Assembly: GCA_030636765.1 (NCBI GenBank)
Contig: DAOVWI010000116.1
Coordinates: 1 to 6,886, forward strand
Length of the DNA: 6,886 nucleotides
From: Gemmatimonadales bacterium
GTDB lineage: Bacteria; Gemmatimonadota; Gemmatimonadetes; Palauibacterales; Palauibacteraceae
Reading direction: 5' to 3'
Shown: in pieces, positions 1 through 5,018 of the stretch
How the letters are laid out: each line of letters opens with the position of its first letter
Numbering within the stretch: the first letter of the stretch is position 1
The notes under the pieces: generated by a model
What the model saw: only the letters and a program-made list of their open reading frames with translations
The model's database searches: none
What the model was told of the DNA's origin: nothing
Translations under genes and position numbers: made by a program

Positions 1-1623
1 CCGCTCCTCTCGCTCTCGCAGCTCAGCCCGCCGGATCTTTCCGCTGACCGTCTTGGGGAGTTCCGCCACGAACTCGATCCTTCGAGGGTACTTGTACGGG
101 GCCGTGAGTCGCTTGACGTGCTCCTGAAGCTCGCTTGCAAGCTCCTCGCTCGGCTCCTGTCCCGGAGCGAGAACGACGAACGCCTTGACCACGGCGCCAC
201 GCAGCTCATCCGGACTCGCCACCACGGCGGACTCCGCCACGGCATCGTGCTCCAGCAGCGCGCTCTCCACCTCGAAGGGGCCGATCCGGTACGCCGCCGA
301 GAGGATCACGTCATCCGCGCGGCCCACAAACCACAGGTAGCCGTCCTCGTCGCGGATGGCCCGGTCGCCGGTGACGTACCACTCCCCGCGGTAGCACGTC
401 CGCGTGCGCTCCGGGTCCTTCCAGTACTCCTGGAACAGACCGACGGGGCGCTCGGGAGAGACGCGCACCGCCATGTCGCCCTCGGCGCCGTCCGGGACGA
501 CCTCGCCGGCCTCGCCGATCACCTGAACATCGAACCCCGGAGCCGGCATCCCCATGGAGCCGAAGCGAGGCTCGATGCACGGGAACGTTCCGACGAGCAG
601 GACGGTCTCGGTCTGGCCGTAGCCGTCCCGGATCGTGATGCCGGTGGCCTCCCGCCACCTCTCGATGATCTCGGGGTTGAGCGGCTCTCCGGCCGCCACG
701 CAGGAGCGAAGCGCCGGAAAGCGGAAGCCTGCCAGCTCCTCCAACACCAGCATCCGGTAGATCGTCGGGGCGGCGCACAGCGACGTGATCGGGTAGCCAG
801 CCAGCAGATCCAGCGTCCTCCGGGGGTCGAAGCGATCCGTGTGGTGCACGAAGATCGTCGCGCCCATGTGCCACGGCCCGTAGAAGGAGCTCCATGCCGC
901 CTTCGCCCAGCCGTTGTCGCTCAGGTTCCAGTGCACGTCCTGCTCGGTGAGGTCGAGCCAGAACTTGCCCGTGATCACGTGGGCGAGCGGGTAGGAGGCG
1001 TGCGTGTGCGCCGTCATCTTCGGTCCGCCGGTCGTGCCCGACGTGAAGTAGAGGATGGCGGTCTCGTCGCCCCGCGTGTCGGCGGTCTCGAACTCGTCCG
1101 ACGAGGCGGACAGCAGCTCGTGATACGTATTCCACCCAGGGCGCCGCCTCCCCACGACGATCCGGCGCTTCACCGCGGAGCTCTCCTCCAGCGCCTCATC
1201 CACCGTCGATGCCACGCTTTCGCCGGCGATCACGCAGACGGCCTCCGCCGCATCGGCCCGATGCCGGATGTCCTTGGCGGACAGCTGCACGGTCCCCGGG
1301 CTGACCACGGAGCCCATCCGCAGGCAGGCGAGGTTGATGACCCACCACTCGACGAGGCGGGGGAGGATCACGAGAACCACGTCGCCGCGGCCGATCCCCT
1401 GCGCTGTGAGCAGGTTGCAGGCCCTGCGGCTCTCCTCGGCAAGCTCGGCGAACGTCCGCCTGGCCTCGTGACCTTGGTCGTCCACCCACCAGAGGGCGAC
1501 CCGATCGGGATTCTCCGCCCACCTGTCAAAGACGTCCCGACAGAAGTTGAAGCGCTCCGGCACCTCCAGGCGGAAGCTCGCGAAGGTGCCCTCGTACTCC
1601 GCCATGTTCGGTGATGCGGCCAT
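1..1623 (-). CDS. Medium-chain-type acyl-CoA synthetase (AMP-forming, ACSM-like), 3' end cut by window edge
   Basis: This ANL-superfamily enzyme would activate a carboxylic acid with ATP to an acyl-adenylate and then to the acyl-CoA, in the cytoplasm. 541 codons are readable without a stop, close to the usual family length of 540-570, so only a few C-terminal residues are missing. In order, I see the phosphate-binding loop YFTSGTTGGPK (192-202), WNLSDNGWAK (about 254-263), the adenine-binding motif GYGQTE (334-339), TGDR (418-421), the hinge region GRADDV (434-439), and PKTVSGKIRR with the adenylation lysine K529. The stretch YRIGPFEVES just after the hinge is typical of the ACSM (medium-chain) branch rather than acetyl-CoA synthetase Acs; substrate length is inferred. 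The first ATG is preceded by a strong GGAGGAGG site 8 nt upstream; an in-frame ATG six codons later is the alternative start. The gene is transcribed divergently from pdxH. Confidence 0.93.
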   Translation of the reverse strand, partial: MAASPNMAEYEGTFASFRLEVPERFNFCRDVFDRWAENPDRVALWWVDDQGHEARRTFAELAEESRRACNLLTAQGIGRGDVVLVILPRLVEWWVINLACLRMGSVVSPGTVQLSAKDIRHRADAAEAVCVIAGESVASTVDEALEESSAVKRRIVVGRRRPGWNTYHELLSASSDEFETADTRGDETAILYFTSGTTGGPKMTAHTHASYPLAHVITGKFWLDLTEQDVHWNLSDNGWAKAAWSSFYGPWHMGATIFVHHTDRFDPRRTLDLLAGYPITSLCAAPTIYRMLVLEELAGFRFPALRSCVAAGEPLNPEIIERWREATGITIRDGYGQTETVLLVGTFPCIEPRFGSMGMPAPGFDVQVIGEAGEVVPDGAEGDMAVRVSPERPVGLFQEYWKDPERTRTCYRGEWYVTGDRAIRDEDGYLWFVGRADDVILSAAYRIGPFEVESALLEHDAVAESAVVASPDELRGAVVKAFVVLAPGQEPSEELASELQEHVKRLTAPYKYPRRIEFVAELPKTVSGKIRRAELREREER

Positions 1624-1678
1624 CCCTATCGCCTCCTCCAGCTTGACAGGTCCCGGCCACGCCCCGACCGTTCCCGCA
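1624..1678. promoter_or_regulatory. Divergent intergenic region between the acyl-CoA synthetase and pdxH
   Basis: These 55 bases must hold at least part of the control for two diverging transcripts. A perfect sigma70-type -35 hexamer TTGACA lies at 1643-1648 on the plus strand. A 17-nt spacer puts the -10 position at 1666-1671 (GACCGT), which matches TATAAT at only two of six bases. If used, transcription would start at or next to the pdxH ATG, giving a leaderless mRNA, and there is indeed no Shine-Dalgarno before pdxH. I see no convincing -10/-35 pair for the minus strand and no strong operator palindrome. The promoter call is tentative; the intergenic nature is clear. Confidence 0.4.
1632..1639 (-). 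promoter_or_regulatory. Strong ribosome binding site of the acyl-CoA synthetase
   Basis: Read on the minus strand this is GGAGGAGG, ending 8 nt before the ATG at 1623-1621. It decides the start in favour of this ATG over the in-frame ATG at 1605-1603. It is the only clear Shine-Dalgarno sequence among the starts visible in the window. Confidence 0.8.
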
Positions 1679-2332
1679 ATGTCTGTCTTCCCCATCTTGC
1701 GATCGCTTCTGATCCTCGGAAAGGGCACGATCCGGGGCCTCTCGAGAGCCGGTGCCGGTGACGACCCCATCCGGCTCTTTGGCGAGTGGTTCGACGAAGC
1801 CCGGCGATCGGGCATCTTCCTCCCCGAGGCGATCGCCGTCGCCACGAGCACGAGGGAGGGCTCGCCCTCCGTCCGGATGATGCTGCTCAAGTCTTTCGAC
1901 GAGAGCGGGTTCGTCTTCTACACGAACTACGAGAGCGGGAAGGGAGTCGAGCTCGAGGCGAACCCGGGCGCCGCGTTCGTCCTCTACTGGAATGTTCTCC
2001 AGCGCCAGATCCGAGTGGAGGGCACCGTGGAACGCCTGGCCCCGGAAGAGAGCCTTGCCTACTTCCGCACCCGTGAGAGGGGAAGCCGGCTCGGAGCGTG
2101 GGCTTCGCGGCAGAGCTCGGCGCTGGAGGGTCGACACGAGCTGGAGCGCCAATTCGAGGAGTGCGAGAAGCGGTTCGAGGGGAAAGACATTCCGCTTCCC
2201 CCCTTCTGGGGAGGATTCCGGCTATGCCCCGAGCGTATCGAGTTCTGGCAGGGCCGGGCGAACCGGCTGCACGATCGGATCAGCTTCCTCCGTGGGGGGG
2301 AAGACTGGACGGTCGTCCGGCTCTCGCCGTAA
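1679..2332 (+). CDS. pdxH: Pyridoxine/pyridoxamine 5'-phosphate oxidase (PNPOx)
   Basis: This FMN-dependent cytoplasmic enzyme oxidises pyridoxine or pyridoxamine 5'-phosphate to pyridoxal 5'-phosphate, the last step of PLP synthesis and salvage. The 217-residue product follows E. coli PdxH (218 aa) with a constant offset of one residue, which fixes the ATG at 1679. Recognised sites are R66-K71 (RMMLLK), FYTN (80-83), K88 and Q110 for FMN; Y128, R132 and S136 for the substrate; GAWASRQSS (139-147); FWGGFR (176-181); and R196-L-H198 in the active site. The extreme N-terminus (SLLILGKGTIRGL) does not carry the Arg and Tyr lid residues of the E. coli enzyme. There is no Shine-Dalgarno upstream, so the start may be leaderless. 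The stop overlaps the next gene's ATG (TAATG), implying co-transcription and coupled translation. A run of seven G at 2294-2300 sits in the intact reading frame. Confidence 0.93.
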   Translation: MSVFPILRSLLILGKGTIRGLSRAGAGDDPIRLFGEWFDEARRSGIFLPEAIAVATSTREGSPSVRMMLLKSFDESGFVFYTNYESGKGVELEANPGAAFVLYWNVLQRQIRVEGTVERLAPEESLAYFRTRERGSRLGAWASRQSSALEGRHELERQFEECEKRFEGKDIPLPPFWGGFRLCPERIEFWQGRANRLHDRISFLRGGEDWTVVRLSP

Positions 2333-3516
2333 TGTCCATCGGCGTGAGCACCGAGCTACCGGTTTCGGCCGGCCTACAGCGTGTCATCGGCCAGGTGGTG
2401 GCGGACACCCCGGGCCCGACGCTGCTCTGCACCGCGTCGCTGCACGGCAACGAGCCGGCCGGCCTGCGGGCACTGGAGCAGGTCTTCTCCCGCCTCCAGG
2501 CGGACCGGCCGCCGATCCGCGGTGAGGTCACGGGCCTGCTCGGGAATCTGACGGCCGTCGCCCGCGGGCAGCGCTTCGTGGACTCCGACCTCAACCGGCT
2601 CTGGTCGCCCGAGATGGTCGTCGCGCTGCGCGCCGGCGATACCTCGGCGACCGGCGACACCGAAGAGCGCGAGGCCGCCGAGTTGCTGGCCGAGATCGAC
2701 TCCGTCGTGGCCCGGGCGAGAGGCCCCGTTTTCTGCGTCGACCTGCACACCACCTCGGGCCCGAGCCCGCCGTTCGCCACGGTGTCTGACACGCTGCGCA
2801 ACCGCCGCTTCGCCCTCCCCTTCCCGGTACCGATCGTGCTCGGCCTGGAGGAGCACCTGGACCACACGCTGCTGGGGTGTCTGGATCTGGGGTGCCTCGA
2901 CGGCGAGGGACGCGTCACGATGGGCTTCGAGGGAGGCCAGCACGACGAGCCCTCCTCCATCGACCACTGCGAGGCGTGCGTATGGATCGCGCTTGCCGAA
3001 TCGGGCGTGCTGGAGTCGCCGGATTCGCTTCCCCTGGTACTGGAGGCCCGTGACCGGCTCTCTCGAACCGTGAAGAACCTTCCGAAGGTCGTCGAGGTCC
3101 GGCACCGGTACGCGCTGAAGGCATGCGAGCGATTCCTGATGTTGCCGGGCTACGTGAGCTTCCAGCCGATCACGGAGAGCGACGTGCTCGCGAAGGACGC
3201 CCGGGGCGATGTCCGACCGCCCGAGGCGGGACGGATCCTCATGCCCCTCTACCAGCGGCAGGGAGATGACGGCTTCTTCGTGGTACGCGAGTTCCGTCCC
3301 TTCTGGCTCGCCGTGTCGGCGTTCCTCCGGCACCTCCGGATGGACATGGCCCTGCACTGGCTGCCCGGGATCAGCCGCCACCCAGACCGCCCCCACACGC
3401 TGCGGATCGACCGGCGTGTCGCCAGGTTCTATGCGCTTCAGATCTTCCACCTGCTCGGCTACAGAAGGCGGAGGATCGAGGACGGAACGCTGCTCGTGAC
3501 GCGACGCAAAGAGTAG
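2332..3516 (+). CDS. Succinylglutamate desuccinylase/aspartoacylase (AstE/ASPA)-family zinc hydrolase, long form
   Basis: This M14-fold zinc hydrolase is expected to cut the amide bond of an N-acyl amino acid, releasing a carboxylate and the amino acid; the true substrate cannot be read from the sequence. The zinc ligands are visible: HGNE (H38, E41) and DLHT (H139). DSDLNR (84-89) matches the DLNR motif of aspartoacylase, and FEGGQH (E200) is the likely catalytic glutamate. Residues about 255-320 resemble the C-terminal beta-barrel of the family (GYVSF, MPLYQRQGDDGFF). The product is 394 aa, whereas AstE and human ASPA are about 310-325; the excess is a helical, Arg-rich tail (321-394). No signal peptide or membrane segment is seen. 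The ATG overlaps the pdxH stop by one base and has no Shine-Dalgarno, so translation is probably coupled. It is not E. coli-type astE: no other arginine-succinyltransferase pathway gene is near. Confidence 0.85.
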   Translation: MSIGVSTELPVSAGLQRVIGQVVADTPGPTLLCTASLHGNEPAGLRALEQVFSRLQADRPPIRGEVTGLLGNLTAVARGQRFVDSDLNRLWSPEMVVALRAGDTSATGDTEEREAAELLAEIDSVVARARGPVFCVDLHTTSGPSPPFATVSDTLRNRRFALPFPVPIVLGLEEHLDHTLLGCLDLGCLDGEGRVTMGFEGGQHDEPSSIDHCEACVWIALAESGVLESPDSLPLVLEARDRLSRTVKNLPKVVEVRHRYALKACERFLMLPGYVSFQPITESDVLAKDARGDVRPPEAGRILMPLYQRQGDDGFFVVREFRPFWLAVSAFLRHLRMDMALHWLPGISRHPDRPHTLRIDRRVARFYALQIFHLLGYRRRRIEDGTLLVTRRKE

Positions 3517-3528
3517 GCGCCGGGGCGT

Positions 3529-4998
3529 TCAGCCCTCCAGCTTCGCGATCTTCTCCCTCAACACGTCGAGCGCCAGGTCCACGTGCTTCCGGTGCGTACG
3601 GAAGCACAGAACCGCGAGCCTCAGATAGAAGACGCCATCGATCCTGGTGGAGGAGAGGAAGACCCGGCCGTCCTCGCGCACCTCCCGGATCAGCCGAGCG
3701 TTGAACTCGTTCGGGTCGCCTTGGCGCGGCACGTAGCGGTAGAGCGCGACCGACAGCTCGGGATACGGGCCGCGCTTCATCCCCGGAATCCTCTCCAGCT
3801 CCTCGTAGAAGTACCGGCAGAGCTGGATCTTCTCCTCCAGAGCCGCCCGGAAGGGCTTCAGCCCGTGAAGAACAAGCGGCATCCACATCCGAAGCCCCCG
3901 GAAGTGCCGCGTGAGCTCCGGTGACAGGTCCGCCGGCGAGAGCTCCTCGGTCGAGCTCAGCGCGTCCTGCAGGTAGGCCGCCTCGTAGTGCTGCGAGCGG
4001 GCCAACAACTCGCCCTCCCGCACGAGCAGGGCGCCCGTGCCGTACGGGAGGAACAGGCCCTTGTGGGGGTCCAGAACGACCGAATCCGAGCGCTCCAGGC
4101 CCTGTATCAGCGCCCGTCCGGTCTCGCTGAGCAGGAAGAAGCCGCCGTATGCGGCGTCCACGTGCAGCCACACGCCGTTCGATTCCGTCACGTCCGCGAT
4201 CTCGTCGACCGGATCGACCGCTCCCGTGTCCGTCGTGCCCGACGACGCCACGACCAGCCACGGCTTCAGCCCGGCCCTCCGGTCCTCCTCGACCAGGCGC
4301 GCCAGCTCATCGGCTCGCATTCGGTAGCGCTCGTCGAGCGGCACGTAGCGGACCGGAGCGTCGCCGAGCCCGGCAAGCCGCAGGGACTTCGTCACACAGT
4401 GGTGCACCTGGCCCGACAGGTAGATCGTCGAGCGCTCCACGTCGCGCGAGTGGATTCCCATCGCGTCACGCGCCGTGACGATGCCGGTGAGGTTGGCGAT
4501 CGAGCCGCCCGACGTCAGCGTGCCGAGGGCCGTCTCGGGATAGCCGACCAGATCGGACATCCAGCGCACCAGGAGGCCCTCCAGGCGGGCCGCACCGGGC
4601 GTGGCGAAGAAGACGCCGGAGTAGTGGTTGCCCACGTCGGCCAGGTAGTCGCCGAGCGAGGAGGTGAAGACCCCTCCGCCGGGGATGTACGCCATGTGTC
4701 CGCCCGAGGCGGGGTTGAGGCCCGGGCGGTCGACGTGCTCCCGCACGATCCGCAGGGTCTCGTCGATCCCGATCCCCTCCTCGGTGATCGGCACGTCCAG
4801 CAGGCCCGAGCCCTTGTCCTCGGTCACCCGGTACGCCAGAGCATCATCCAGCCCTTCATAGAACGACTCCGAGTGGGCAACGACCGGCCCTCGCAGCAGC
4901 TCTCGCCCCTCCGGCCCGGGCTCCAGCTGTCGGGCAACCGCCTCGAGCTCGGCGATTCTCCGGACCCCGCCCTCTCCGGCGGCAGTGGCCGTCGTCAT
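3529..4998 (-). CDS. PLP-dependent group II decarboxylase-like protein (aromatic-L-amino-acid/glutamate decarboxylase family)
   Basis: This fold-type I PLP enzyme of 489 aa (family usual length 470-510) would normally remove the alpha-carboxyl of an amino acid to give an amine. Visible elements are LTSGGSIANL (161-170) for PLP phosphate binding, SGQVHH (195-200) with the ring-stacking H199, SSGTTDTGAVDP (252-263), HVDAAYGG (279-286) with D281 contacting the pyridine nitrogen, and DPHKG (310-314) with the Schiff-base lysine K313. The region aligned to the mobile catalytic loop (343-363) contains no tyrosine, unlike animal DOPA decarboxylase, so decarboxylation is not certain; oxidative deamination or another PLP reaction is possible. 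The substrate is not identifiable. The ATG lies 7 nt after the S9 peptidase stop with only a weak GGA before it, inside an 11-bp tandem duplication, and translation is likely coupled to the peptidase. The 3' end converges on the AstE-like gene with 12 nt between stops. Confidence 0.88.
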   Translation of the reverse strand: MTTATAAGEGGVRRIAELEAVARQLEPGPEGRELLRGPVVAHSESFYEGLDDALAYRVTEDKGSGLLDVPITEEGIGIDETLRIVREHVDRPGLNPASGGHMAYIPGGGVFTSSLGDYLADVGNHYSGVFFATPGAARLEGLLVRWMSDLVGYPETALGTLTSGGSIANLTGIVTARDAMGIHSRDVERSTIYLSGQVHHCVTKSLRLAGLGDAPVRYVPLDERYRMRADELARLVEEDRRAGLKPWLVVASSGTTDTGAVDPVDEIADVTESNGVWLHVDAAYGGFFLLSETGRALIQGLERSDSVVLDPHKGLFLPYGTGALLVREGELLARSQHYEAAYLQDALSSTEELSPADLSPELTRHFRGLRMWMPLVLHGLKPFRAALEEKIQLCRYFYEELERIPGMKRGPYPELSVALYRYVPRQGDPNEFNARLIREVREDGRVFLSSTRIDGVFYLRLAVLCFRTHRKHVDLALDVLREKIAKLEG

Positions 4999-5018
4999 TC
5001 CGGAGTCATTCCGGAGTC
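4994..5018. repeat. Perfect 11-bp tandem duplication at the peptidase/decarboxylase junction
   Basis: The unit GTCATTCCGGA (plus strand) occurs at 4994-5004 and again at 5005-5015, followed by GTC at 5016-5018. On the coding (minus) strand each copy carries the sequence GGAATGA. The first copy read gives the peptidase stop TGA and a spare ATG (5009-5007). The second gives the stop of a four-codon ORF (ATG ACT CCG GAA TGA, 5009-4995) and the decarboxylase ATG (4998-4996). Removing one copy would leave a classical ATGA stop/start overlap between the two genes. Confidence 0.9.

Noticed and set aside
118..1614. 498-codon open frame on the plus strand opposite the acyl-CoA synthetase
   Set aside because: It is the antisense shadow of a gene with full motif support. 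GC-rich codons leave few stops on the opposite strand, and the translation is Arg/His/Pro-rich without any recognisable domain.
1547..1678. Upstream in-frame extension of pdxH by 44 codons
   Set aside because: It would overlap the start of the divergent gene. The E. coli alignment with a one-residue offset supports the ATG at 1679.
2294..2300. Run of seven G near the pdxH 3' end as a frameshift site
   Set aside because: The zero frame reads through to a normal PdxH C-terminus (EDWTVVRLSP), so there is no sign of slippage or sequencing error.
2098..2331. Upstream in-frame extension of the AstE-like gene inside pdxH
   Set aside because: It lies in another frame of pdxH and has no family similarity; the TAATG overlap at 2330-2334 is the natural start.
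2374..3450. 358-codon open frame on the minus strand opposite the AstE-like gene
   Set aside because: Low-complexity antisense shadow with no motif or ribosome binding site; the plus strand has clear zinc-hydrolase motifs.
3522..3536. Short hairpin GGGGC / GCCCT at the convergent gene ends as a bidirectional terminator
   Set aside because: Only four GC pairs plus one G-U pair, with no T-tract on either side; too weak to call.
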